Positions 1 to 5,014 of a stretch of DNA of 5,014 nucleotides are shown here, piece by piece (position 1 is the stretch's first letter; each line of letters opens with the position of its first letter). The notes below the pieces were generated by a model. It did no database searches, had not been told where the DNA came from, and was given only the letters and a program-made list of their open reading frames with translations. A program made the translations under genes and the position numbers. The stretch is from positions 1 through 5,014 of the forward strand of contig DYDC01000218.1 of assembly GCA_020718125.1 (NCBI GenBank), written 5' to 3'. This DNA comes from Methylacidiphilum sp. (lineage in GTDB: Bacteria; Verrucomicrobiota; Verrucomicrobiia; CAIQCK01).

Positions 1-13
1 GCTATTCTCGTCC

Positions 14-26
14 GTCCCTCTGGGAC
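14..26. other. Short perfect hairpin upstream of the transporter
   Basis: GTCCC-TCT-GGGAC is a perfect 5-bp stem with a 3-nt loop near the left edge. It could be the end of a terminator of a gene outside the window, but no T-run follows, so its role is open. No convincing sigma-70 promoter was found between it and position 120. Confidence 0.2.
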
Positions 27-106
27 TTGATCGTGGTGCGTGTGTCAAGTTGCGCCCCGACGCCGGCAACGCCGTTGTGCGCGGTTGATTTTGCGGGCGA
101 TTGCGC

Positions 107-111
107 GGAAG
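107..111 (+). promoter_or_regulatory. Ribosome binding site deciding the sulP start
   Basis: GGAAG lies 8 nt upstream of the GTG at 120. It supports starting the transporter there rather than at the TTG at 27, whose 26 upstream bases in this window offer no clear Shine-Dalgarno sequence. Confidence 0.55.
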
Positions 112-119
112 ATTGCTGC

Positions 120-1898
120 GTGACATTGACTCAGTGGCTGCCGTTTGTGGAGACGGCGCGACGCTACGGGTGGAAGGCGTTCCGGGCGGACGCGCTGGCG
201 GGCATGGCGGGCGCGATCATGGTGGTGCCGCAGTGCATCGCCTACGCGATGATCGCCGGCCTGCCGCCCATCTACGGCTTTTATTCGGCCGTCGTGGTGG
301 CCGCGGTCGGCGCGTTGATGGGCAGCAGCGAGCATCTGGTCTGCGGGCCGACCAATTCCATCGCCATCGTCATCGCCACCGCCATCGCACATTCGTCGCT
401 GGTGGCGGTGAAGGAAAGCCCCGCCGAGGCGGTGTTGCTGCTCGCGTTCATGGTGGGCGTCATCCAGTTCGCGTTCGGCGTCTCGAAACTCGGCAACCTG
501 TCGCAATTCGTCTCGCGCAGCGTTGTGGTCGGGTTCACCGCCGGCGCGGGTCTGCTTATCGCGTTGAACCAGCTCAACCCGCTGCTCGGACTCGATCCGC
601 CGCCGGGCGTGCCGCTGCTGGCGCAGTTTCGATACGCGATCCGGCAAATTGCGGAGTTCAATCCCTACTCACTGGCCATCGGCGCGGGGTCGCTGACGCT
701 GATGCTCTTGGGCCGGCGCTGGCTGCCGCGATGGGTCACGCCGTTGGTGGTGGTCAGTCTCGCCGCGGCAGCAGTGTGGGTGTTCCGGCTCGATGAAAAG
801 GGCGTCGCGCTGGTCGGCCAGGTTCCCAACCAGCCGCCGATGCCGCGCTCGCCCCAATGGAGCCTCGGCATGATGACCGACCTGGCCGACAGCGCGCTGG
901 CCATCGCGATTCTGGGCTGCATCGAGACGCTCTCCATCGCGAAGGGCATCGGCGCGGCCAGCGGCCAGCGCGTGGACGCCAACCAGGGCTTCATCGGCGT
1001 CGGGCTGGCGAACATCGCGGCGGCGTTTTTCCAATGCATGCCGGGCAGCGGCAGTTTCGTGCGGTCGGCGTTGAACCACGATGTCGGCGGGCAAACGCGG
1101 TTCGCGGCCGTCATCGGCGGTCTCTGGGTGATGGGCATCCTGTTCGTGTGTGGACCGCTGGTGCGCTACGTGCCGAACGCGTCGCTGGCGGGCATGCTGA
1201 TCGTGCTGGGCTTCGGCATGTTCCAGTGGCGCAACATCCGCGTTGCGTTGAAGGCGACGCGCAGCGACGCGGCGGTGTTGATCCTGACCTTCGCCGTCGC
1301 GGTGCTGGTGAACCTCCGCGTGGCGATCTATGTCGGGGTCATCAGCTCGCTGGCGTTGTTCCTGCGCAAGGCCAGCGCGCCGCATCTGGTCGAATACGAC
1401 TTTGACGGCGAGACGATGCGCGAGATCAGCGGCCCGTCCGAGCGGTCGCACCCGGAGATATCCATCATCCACGTCGAAGGCGAGCTGTTCTTCGGCGCGG
1501 CGGAGCTGTTCCAGGACGAGGTGCGCCGCGTGGCGGAGGACAAGAACATCCAGGTCGTCATCCTGCGGATGAAGAACGCCCGCAACCTCGACGCGACCGC
1601 GGTCATGGCGCTGGAGGAACTGCTGAAGTTTCTCGTCAGCGGCGGCCGGTTGCTGCTCATCAGCGGCGCGAGCGCCGAGGTCATCGGCGTCTTGCGGCGC
1701 AGCGGCCTGCTCGACCTTCTGGGGGAGGAATGTGTGTTCGAGTCGGAGGACAATCTCACCGCCGCAACCCGCAAGGCGCTGGTCCGCGCCCAACAGTTTC
1801 TCGGCAAGACGGCGACTCCCGAAGTGCGTGTGTTCTATGACAAGAGCCGCGTTGAGCAGCAACCTCCTCCGTCGCAGCAAGACACACCCAAAGCTTGA
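120..1898 (+). CDS. SulP-family inorganic anion transporter with C-terminal STAS domain
   Basis: This is an inner-membrane secondary transporter of the SulP/SLC26 family. Family members carry sulfate, bicarbonate or other anions, and the substrate cannot be read from this sequence. The protein is 592 aa from the GTG at 120, a normal family length. Residues about 15-50 hold the SulP entry region (FRADALAGMAGAIMVVPQ, then the GLPPIYGFYSA motif). A series of hydrophobic segments runs to about residue 420. The conserved PGSGSFVRSALN motif lies at about 308-319. Residues about 440-550 form a cytoplasmic STAS domain (ISIIHVEGELFFGAAE), with D491-A-T493 at the position of the anti-sigma-antagonist phosphosite loop. 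The frame stays open upstream to a TTG at 27, but those 31 residues are cysteine-rich and unlike the family, whereas GTG 120 has a GGAAG ribosome site 8 nt before it. No carbonic anhydrase domain is fused. The family call is firm and the substrate is unknown. Confidence 0.95.
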   Translation: MTLTQWLPFVETARRYGWKAFRADALAGMAGAIMVVPQCIAYAMIAGLPPIYGFYSAVVVAAVGALMGSSEHLVCGPTNSIAIVIATAIAHSSLVAVKESPAEAVLLLAFMVGVIQFAFGVSKLGNLSQFVSRSVVVGFTAGAGLLIALNQLNPLLGLDPPPGVPLLAQFRYAIRQIAEFNPYSLAIGAGSLTLMLLGRRWLPRWVTPLVVVSLAAAAVWVFRLDEKGVALVGQVPNQPPMPRSPQWSLGMMTDLADSALAIAILGCIETLSIAKGIGAASGQRVDANQGFIGVGLANIAAAFFQCMPGSGSFVRSALNHDVGGQTRFAAVIGGLWVMGILFVCGPLVRYVPNASLAGMLIVLGFGMFQWRNIRVALKATRSDAAVLILTFAVAVLVNLRVAIYVGVISSLALFLRKASAPHLVEYDFDGETMREISGPSERSHPEISIIHVEGELFFGAAELFQDEVRRVAEDKNIQVVILRMKNARNLDATAVMALEELLKFLVSGGRLLLISGASAEVIGVLRRSGLLDLLGEECVFESEDNLTAATRKALVRAQQFLGKTATPEVRVFYDKSRVEQQPPPSQQDTPKA

Positions 1899-1931
1899 AC
1901 AGGTTCGCGGAGTGCGAGGTGTTCCAACGCC

Positions 1932-1950
1932 AACGCGGCTGACGCGTTTT
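1932..1950 (+). terminator. Possible rho-independent terminator after the SulP transporter
   Basis: A perfect 6-bp stem AACGCG/CGCGTT with a 5-nt loop (GCTGA) ends in TTTT, 33 nt after the transporter stop codon. The stem is short and the T-run is only four bases, so this is a weak candidate. A second hairpin, GCTGGC-ACGCC-GCCAGC at 2005-2021, is followed by a TTCCTTT stretch and could serve the same purpose. Confidence 0.35.
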
Positions 1951-1976
1951 GCGCAGGCCGCGTAATTCTTGCGCAG
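1949..1976. repeat. Direct octamer repeat TTGCGCAG, 20-bp period
   Basis: TTGCGCAG occurs at 1949-1956 and again at 1969-1976, about two helical turns apart, in the gap between the transporter and the small ORF. Such spacing can suit a dimeric DNA-binding protein. An octamer pair is also easily a chance match in GC-rich DNA, and no promoter is recognisable around it. Confidence 0.25.
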
Positions 1977-2036
1977 ACACCCGCCCTCCCGCGCCTCCGA
2001 TCACGCTGGCACGCCGCCAGCTTCCTTTCATGACAG

Positions 2037-2042
2037 AAAGGA
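2037..2042 (+). promoter_or_regulatory. Ribosome binding site of the small ORF
   Basis: AAAGGA sits 7 nt upstream of the ATG at 2050. It is the best Shine-Dalgarno match in the window and the main reason to treat the following 70-codon frame as a real gene. Confidence 0.5.
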
Positions 2043-2049
2043 TGAAGCC

Positions 2050-2262
2050 ATGAATGCGGAACACTTCAGGGCAGATCGGCGGTTCAAGATGATGGCGCGC
2101 AGGATGCGGGACGAGCTTCGTGAGACGGTCGAAGAGGCTATTCTCGAACAGTTCTGGGCCAACGCCGCTGCCCGTCGTGTTCGCGGGCCGGCGCTCGTTC
2201 CGGCGATGGCGATGCACAGCCGCATATCCATCCCGTGGCCCGCGCCGCCCAACGAGCGGTAG
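2050..2262 (+). CDS. Small hypothetical protein (70 aa), charged helix plus Pro-rich tail
   Basis: I do not recognise this protein. From the ATG at 2050 it is 70 aa. Residues about 8-38 are rich in Arg, Glu and Met with helix-forming spacing (RRFKMMARRMRDELRETVEE), and they look like one amphipathic, strongly charged helix. The last 20 residues are Pro-rich and probably disordered (ending WPAPPNER). There is no signal peptide or membrane segment. A well-spaced AAAGGA precedes the start, and the frame stays open to TAG at 2260. It stands alone on the plus strand, facing the kinase relic, with a hairpin and TTTTT just after it. The helix faintly recalls the C-terminal helices of ECF-like sigma factors that accompany verrucomicrobial kinases, but the match is too weak for a call. 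It could be a lineage-specific small protein, a gene remnant, or a chance frame. Confidence 0.45.
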   Translation: MNAEHFRADRRFKMMARRMRDELRETVEEAILEQFWANAAARRVRGPALVPAMAMHSRISIPWPAPPNER

Positions 2263-2270
2263 CCAGTAGT

Positions 2271-2306
2271 CGCGTCACTCCGAGGCTGTGACTTTTTCAT
2301 TCGGAG
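2271..2306. repeat. Repeat-like hairpin sharing a 12-mer with the mqnA insert
   Basis: CGCGTCACTCCG at 2271-2282 is identical to 3281-3292 inside mqnA. Two alternative stems can form here. One is GTCAC (2274-2278) with GTGAC (2288-2292), directly followed by TTTTT, which could terminate the small ORF. The other is CTCCGA (2278-2283) with TCGGAG (2301-2306). The segment separates the small ORF from the kinase relic and may be a degraded copy of a dispersed palindromic element. Family membership is inferred from one shared 12-mer and the common potential to fold. Confidence 0.4.
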
Positions 2307-2336
2307 GCTTGCAGGTCTGTGAGCGGACGCCAAGCT

Positions 2337-2654
2337 TCATCGGCATAATGAACCCTCCCGATACCGCGCGCGAGCCTCGCGGTTGAACCTCTCGGCGAAG
2401 TCCACGCCTGGCGCGGGCTGGCGGGCTTTATAGACCACGCCCATGCCGCCCTGGCCGATGAGCGAGAGGATTTCCAGTTGTGGGAAGAGTTTCGCCAATT
2501 CAGCCACACTTGGTGGTGTGAACGGCGAAGCGCCAGGAGCCGGTGCGGTGTCAGCCGCCGCACCCCGTTTAAGCAAGCAGGCAGGACAGAGGCCGTCGAG
2601 CATGCTGGCGGGCAACGGCGCGTTACATTGGGGGCAGTATCGTATGCCTTGCAT
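2337..2654 (-). pseudogene. Truncated zinc-ribbon Ser/Thr protein kinase relic
   Basis: This is the decayed 5' end of a Hanks-type Ser/Thr kinase gene. It reads open for 105 aa from ATG at 2654. Residues 7-26 carry a two-pair zinc ribbon (C7-P-Q-C10 and C23-P-A-C26). A Pro/Ala linker follows, then residues 50-62 (VAELAKLFPQLEI) and the glycine-rich ATP loop GQGGMG at 67-72 with VVYKARQ. In the family the next stretch contains the catalytic VAxK lysine. Here the sequence jumps from KARQP (76-80) to DFAERFNREARA (85-96), which corresponds to the alpha-C region with Glu93. An internal deletion of roughly 20 residues has therefore removed the lysine strand. After residue 96 homology stops and the frame ends at about 2337, so the rest of the kinase domain and everything downstream are missing. 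No strong ribosome site precedes the ATG. It cannot be an active kinase. The relic faces away from mqnA. Confidence 0.8.
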
Positions 2655-2807
2655 GGCGGTGTCTCGTTGAAGTTGCAGTTCGTTCTCACCTGTCTCAGAA
2701 GCATTTTCGGGAAGTTGTTACGGCAAATCCGCCGGTGAAATCTCCCGCCGGCGCCTCACGCGAGGCTGGATGCAACCGCGAATCGGTGCTAAGAGCACAC
2801 AACGCAA
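2655..2807. other. Divergent intergenic region between the kinase relic and mqnA
   Basis: This gap holds the 5' flanks of both the minus-strand kinase relic and plus-strand mqnA. I see no convincing promoter. TTGTTA at 2715 with an AT-rich patch near 2736-2741 is the only weak candidate toward mqnA. A small hairpin GCCTC-ACGC-GAGGC lies at 2753-2766, and CCGCCGG is repeated at 2729 and 2745. No trace of a sigma factor gene, the usual upstream partner of such kinases, could be read on the minus strand here. Confidence 0.3.
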
Positions 2808-3674
2808 GTGAGCCGGAATACGACCAGTCAGGACCTTCGAACGCCCCCGCGCGTGCTGGCGCGGGTCGGCAGCGTCCCCTACCTCAACGCCAAGCCCCTC
2901 ATTTACGGCTTGGAAAGCGAGATCATCCTGGAGCATCCGGCGCGGCTGGCCCAAAGACTGGCTGCGCGCGAATTCGACACCGGGCTTGTGCCGGTGGTGG
3001 AGGTGTTTCGCCGGCCCGGCTACGTCATCGTGGACAGCATCGCCATCGCCTGTAATGGCCCGGTCTATAGCGTCCTGCTCGCCCATCGCGGCCCATTGTC
3101 AGACATCCGCGAGGTGGTCGTGGACGCGGCCTCCGGCACTTCCGTGCTGCTGCTGCGGGTGCTGTTGGAGAAACGCTTCGGTTTGAAGCCACGCTACGTT
3201 GTCGAGCCGCTCGCTGAGAGGCGCAGCGATGCCAGCACCCAGATGCTCATCGGCGACCAGGCCATCCGGTTCAGAGCAGCCGCGTCACTCCGTGACGCGA
3301 GACCGGATGCTGATCCCGATCACGGAGTGACCGGACCACTTTCCGGCTGGCACATCCTCGACCTCGGCCAGGCGTGGTTCGACTGGACGGGCTTGCCATT
3401 CGTCTTTGCTGTGTGGGCTGTCCATGCCGATCACCCTGATATCCACAACCTCGCGGCGAAGTTGCTGGCCGCCCGCGACGCCGGCCTCGCCAACATCGAA
3501 ACCATCATCACCCGCGAGACCGAGGGCGACGCGGAGTTCCGGCGGCATTACTTTGCCGAACACGTCCGCTACCATCTCGGCCCCCGTGAGAAGGAAGCGA
3601 TGCGGCTGTTCCAGCAACACTTGCTGGACCTCGGAGAGTTGACGCAACGCCATGATCTACGATTCGTCTCTTGA
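2808..3674 (+). CDS. mqnA: Chorismate dehydratase MqnA (menaquinone biosynthesis)
   Basis: MqnA dehydrates chorismate to 3-[(1-carboxyvinyl)oxy]benzoate, the first step of the futalosine route to menaquinone, in the cytoplasm. The protein is 288 aa. It shows the family's N-terminal motif VGSVPYLNAKPL (about 20-31), the FDTGLVPVVEV strand-helix, DAASGTSVLLLRVLL in the second lobe, LIGDQAIRF (about 147-155), and DLGQAWFDWTGLPFVFAVWA (185-204). Between F155 and W181, where the family normally has a short loop, lie about 25 residues encoded by a palindromic DNA insert. Reading frame and downstream motifs are intact, so the enzyme may still work. The GTG at 2808 lacks a strong ribosome site (AAGAG is 12 nt upstream); the GTG at 2853, just before the first motif, is an alternative. 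The 3' end overlaps mqnC by 23 bp in another frame, which indicates co-transcription. Confidence 0.93.
   Translation: MSRNTTSQDLRTPPRVLARVGSVPYLNAKPLIYGLESEIILEHPARLAQRLAAREFDTGLVPVVEVFRRPGYVIVDSIAIACNGPVYSVLLAHRGPLSDIREVVVDAASGTSVLLLRVLLEKRFGLKPRYVVEPLAERRSDASTQMLIGDQAIRFRAAASLRDARPDADPDHGVTGPLSGWHILDLGQAWFDWTGLPFVFAVWAVHADHPDIHNLAAKLLAARDAGLANIETIITRETEGDAEFRRHYFAEHVRYHLGPREKEAMRLFQQHLLDLGELTQRHDLRFVS
3281..3331. repeat. Palindromic element inserted in frame within mqnA
   Basis: The segment contains the perfect hairpin CGCGTCAC-TCC-GTGACGCG (3281-3299). It also has a perfect 12-bp inverted repeat, GTCACTCCGTGA at 3284-3295 with TCACGGAGTGAC at 3320-3331. The two folds compete for the same left arm. 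The translation (about residues 156-180) is low-complexity, Ala/Asp/Pro-rich and absent from typical MqnA. The likely inserted unit lies within 3273-3347; its exact ends cannot be fixed without an uninterrupted homologue. The 12-mer at 3281-3292 recurs at 2271-2282. Confidence 0.7.
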
Positions 3675-4746
3675 TCATCTGGCCGGCCGCATCCTTGACG
3701 GCGGGCGCATCACGGCCGACGAGGCATTGCAGATCTACCGTGGCGCGCCGCTGAACGAACTAGGCCTGCTGGCCGACGCGCGCCGCCAGCAGAAGAAGGC
3801 CGCCGCCTACGACGGCCGTGGCAACCAGATCGTCACCTACATCGTTGACCGGAACATCAACTACACCAACGTCTGCAACGTCCATTGCAAGTTCTGCGCA
3901 TTCTACCGCACCGAGACGGACGCCGAACGCTACGTCCTCGGCCGCGAGGAACTCGCGAAGAAAATCGAGAATCTCGTTGCAGTCGGCGGCACGCAAATCC
4001 TGCTGCAAGGCGGTCATCACCCGAAACTCGGCATCGAGTTCTACCTCGACCTGCTCGGTTTCATCAAAGCGCGCTTCCCGCAAGTCAACGTCCACGGCTT
4101 CTCCCCGCCGGAGTTCAATCACTTCGCCGAAGTCTTCAAGCTGCCGCTGGCAGAGGTCATCCGCCGTTTCAAGGACGCCGGCCTTGGCAGCATTCCCGGC
4201 GGCGGCGCGGAAATCCTCGTGGACCGCGTCCGCGACCACATCGCGCCGAAGAAATGCAGGACCGACGACTGGCTCCGCGTGATGCAATGCGCCCATGAAC
4301 AAGGCCTCCGCAGCAGCGCGACCATGATGTTCGGTCACGTCGAAACCGTCGAGGACCGCATCGAGCACCTCCAACGGCTCCGCAACCTCCAAGACAAGAC
4401 GGGCGGCTTCACGGCGTTCATCTGCTGGACCTTCCAAAGCGAGCACACCAAGCTCCGCGCCGAGCCGGTCGGCAGCCACGAGTATCTTCGCACACAGGCG
4501 CTCGCCCGCATCTTCCTCGACAACTTCGACAACGTGCAGGCTTCCTGGGTGACGCAAGGCCCGAAGATCGCCCAGCTCGCGCTCAAGTTTGGCGCAAACG
4601 ATTTCGGCGGCCTGATGATGGAGGAAAACGTCGTCAGCAGCGCCGGCGCCACGTTTCACGTCACCATCGAGGAAATGAAACGCCTCATTGCCGAACTGGG
4701 CTGCGAACCACGGCAACGTGACAACTGGTATCGCCTTCTGAATTAG
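3652..4746 (+). CDS. mqnC: Cyclic dehypoxanthine futalosine synthase MqnC (radical SAM)
   Basis: MqnC is a radical SAM enzyme that cyclises dehypoxanthine futalosine to cyclic dehypoxanthine futalosine in the futalosine pathway. The protein is 364 aa, a normal length. The [4Fe-4S]-binding cysteines are C75-x3-C79-x2-C82 (NVCNVHCKFCAFYR), preceded by DRNINYTNV. Further hallmarks are LLQGGHHPKLGIEFY (about 122-136), VHGFSPPEFNHF (about 147-158), GLGSIPGGGAEILVDRVR (about 178-195), SATMMFGHVET and FGANDFGGLMMEENVVSSAG near the C-terminus. These resemble MqnC more than its relatives MqnE and CofH, and linkage to mqnA supports the choice. It starts at ATG 3652 inside the end of mqnA. A GGAGAG lies 13 nt upstream, and the small stem GTTG-ACG-CAAC between them could shorten the effective spacing, so translational coupling is likely. 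The stop codon is directly followed by transposase debris. Confidence 0.95.
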   Translation: MIYDSSLDHLAGRILDGGRITADEALQIYRGAPLNELGLLADARRQQKKAAAYDGRGNQIVTYIVDRNINYTNVCNVHCKFCAFYRTETDAERYVLGREELAKKIENLVAVGGTQILLQGGHHPKLGIEFYLDLLGFIKARFPQVNVHGFSPPEFNHFAEVFKLPLAEVIRRFKDAGLGSIPGGGAEILVDRVRDHIAPKKCRTDDWLRVMQCAHEQGLRSSATMMFGHVETVEDRIEHLQRLRNLQDKTGGFTAFICWTFQSEHTKLRAEPVGSHEYLRTQALARIFLDNFDNVQASWVTQGPKIAQLALKFGANDFGGLMMEENVVSSAGATFHVTIEEMKRLIAELGCEPRQRDNWYRLLN

Positions 4747-4748
4747 CA

Positions 4749-4907
4749 CACCGGGTGTTGTTTCGGCTCAACCGGCGGCACCGGCGGGTGGGGCTTATGT
4801 TTCAGGGGCGCTACAAGGCGATCGTGACGGAGGCGGGCGCGGCGTGGGAGTTGAGCCGGTATGTGCATTTGAATCCGGTGCGGGTGGGGGCGTTGGCAGA
4901 AGGTTGA
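4749..4907 (+). pseudogene. REP-associated tyrosine transposase (RAYT, Y1_Tnp) fragment
   Basis: The frame from about 4749 reads FRLNRRHRRVGLMFQGRYKAIV and then WELSRYVHLNPVRVGALAEG before TGA at 4905-4907. This is the central part of the Y1/HUH RAYT family, whose members act as single-strand DNA transposases on REP-type hairpins. The NRRH...G-FQGRYKA block and the helix with the Y-V-H-L-N-P-V-R motif, which carries the presumed catalytic tyrosine (Tyr encoded at 4860-4862), are both present. The N-terminal half with the HUH histidines is missing: homology begins a few bases after the mqnC stop codon. The frame ends where the heptad inverted repeat starts. It is a non-functional remnant; an internal ATG exists at 4797, but no ribosome site supports separate expression. 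Confidence 0.8.
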
Positions 4908-4976
4908 GGGTTTTGGGTTGAGGGTTGAGTGATGATCATTGTGGCGCCCTCAACCAACAACCCTCAACCCTCAACC
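4902..4976. repeat. Symmetric inverted repeat of GGTTGAG heptads
   Basis: The left arm, 4902-4929, is four tandem heptads: GGTTGAG, GGTTTTG, GGTTGAG, GGTTGAG. After a 19-nt spacer, the right arm, 4949-4976, is four heptads on the opposite sense: CTCAACC, AACAACC, CTCAACC, CTCAACC. Folded, 24 of 28 positions pair. The outermost 13 bp (4900-4912 with 4966-4978) pair perfectly. The spacer contains the palindrome ATGATCAT (4932-4939). The G-rich strand has three GGG runs plus a GG, so a two-tetrad quadruplex is conceivable. It supplies the stop codon that ends the RAYT fragment. It may also act as a bidirectional transcript end for mqnAC, but there is no T-run of terminator type. Confidence 0.85.
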
Positions 4977-5014
4977 TTTCCGCGCGGTCTGACGCCGCGG
5001 GAGTTGGCGGCGAG
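4977..5014 (+). other. Open frame after the inverted repeat, cut by the window edge
   Basis: After the repeat, the frame reads FPRGLTPRELAA to the edge. It is in the same reading phase as the RAYT fragment before the repeat, and stays open back to an ATG at 4932 inside the spacer. It could be the continuation of the RAYT C-terminal region beyond an inserted repeat, or the start of an unrelated gene. The visible piece is too short to decide. Confidence 0.25.

Noticed and set aside
27..119. N-terminal extension of the SulP frame from the TTG at 27
   Set aside because: The 31 extra residues are Cys-rich, unlike SulP N-termini, and the GTG at 120 has a well-placed GGAAG.
669..1880. Long minus-strand open frame (403 codons) opposite the transporter
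   Set aside because: It is an antisense shadow of GC-rich sulP: the translation is rich in Arg, His, Asp and Gln with no domain, and the plus strand has clear SulP and STAS motifs.
2137..2146. GCTATTCTCG repeated at 1-10 and 2137-2146
   Set aside because: A 10-mer match is expected by chance in 5 kb, and the flanks show no similarity or structure.
2729..2790. Possible riboswitch upstream of mqnA
   Set aside because: Only short stems and a CCGCCGG duplication are present; no known riboswitch core, such as a cobalamin box, could be recognised.
2735..3055. Plus-strand frame overlapping the start of mqnA
   Set aside because: It is out of frame with the conserved MqnA motifs and Arg/Pro/Gly-rich without a recognisable family.
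2718..3086. Minus-strand frame upstream of the kinase relic, tested as a possible sigma factor partner
   Set aside because: No sigma region 2 or 4 motifs are visible; most of it is antisense to conserved mqnA sequence.
3760..4749. Long minus-strand open frame (329 codons) opposite mqnC
   Set aside because: It is an antisense shadow. The plus strand encodes an unmistakable radical SAM enzyme with its CX3CX2C motif.
4771..4787. Tandem ACCGGCGG repeat after mqnC
   Set aside because: It is explained by the codons for the Asn-Arg-Arg-His-Arg-Arg stretch that is normal in RAYT proteins.

Overview
The window is GC-rich, densely coding bacterial DNA. It most resembles a member of the Verrucomicrobiota (Pedosphaera/Limisphaerales-like). 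This placement is inferred from three things: a relic of the zinc-ribbon plus Ser/Thr kinase family that is abundant in those genomes, a fragment of a REP-associated tyrosine transposase (RAYT), and futalosine-pathway menaquinone genes. No rRNA or other decisive marker is present.

Layout: (1) 120-1898 (+) is a complete SulP-family anion transporter with a C-terminal STAS domain. (2) 1899-2807 is a gene-poor accessory stretch. It holds a terminator-like hairpin after sulP, a small 70-codon ORF with a good ribosome binding site (2050-2262, +), a repeat-like hairpin at 2271-2306, and on the opposite strand the decayed 5' end of a zinc-ribbon Ser/Thr kinase gene (2337-2654, -). (3) 2808-4746 (+) is a two-gene menaquinone unit, mqnA (chorismate dehydratase) overlapping mqnC (radical-SAM cyclic dehypoxanthine futalosine synthase) by 23 bp. 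(4) 4747-5014 is transposase debris: an N-terminally truncated RAYT fragment directly after the mqnC stop codon, ended by a large symmetric inverted repeat made of heptamers.

MqnA and MqnC catalyse the first committed step and the cyclisation step of the futalosine route from chorismate to menaquinone. The other enzymes (MqnE, the futalosine nucleosidase, MqnD) are not in this window. The transporter has no visible functional link to them.

The most unusual content is structural. A palindromic element appears to be inserted in frame within mqnA and adds roughly 15-25 residues to a surface-loop position. It shares a 12-mer with a hairpin about 1 kb upstream. A four-heptad by four-heptad inverted repeat interrupts the RAYT frame. 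I see no defence system, CRISPR array, tRNA or complete mobile element, and no convincing undescribed multi-gene system.
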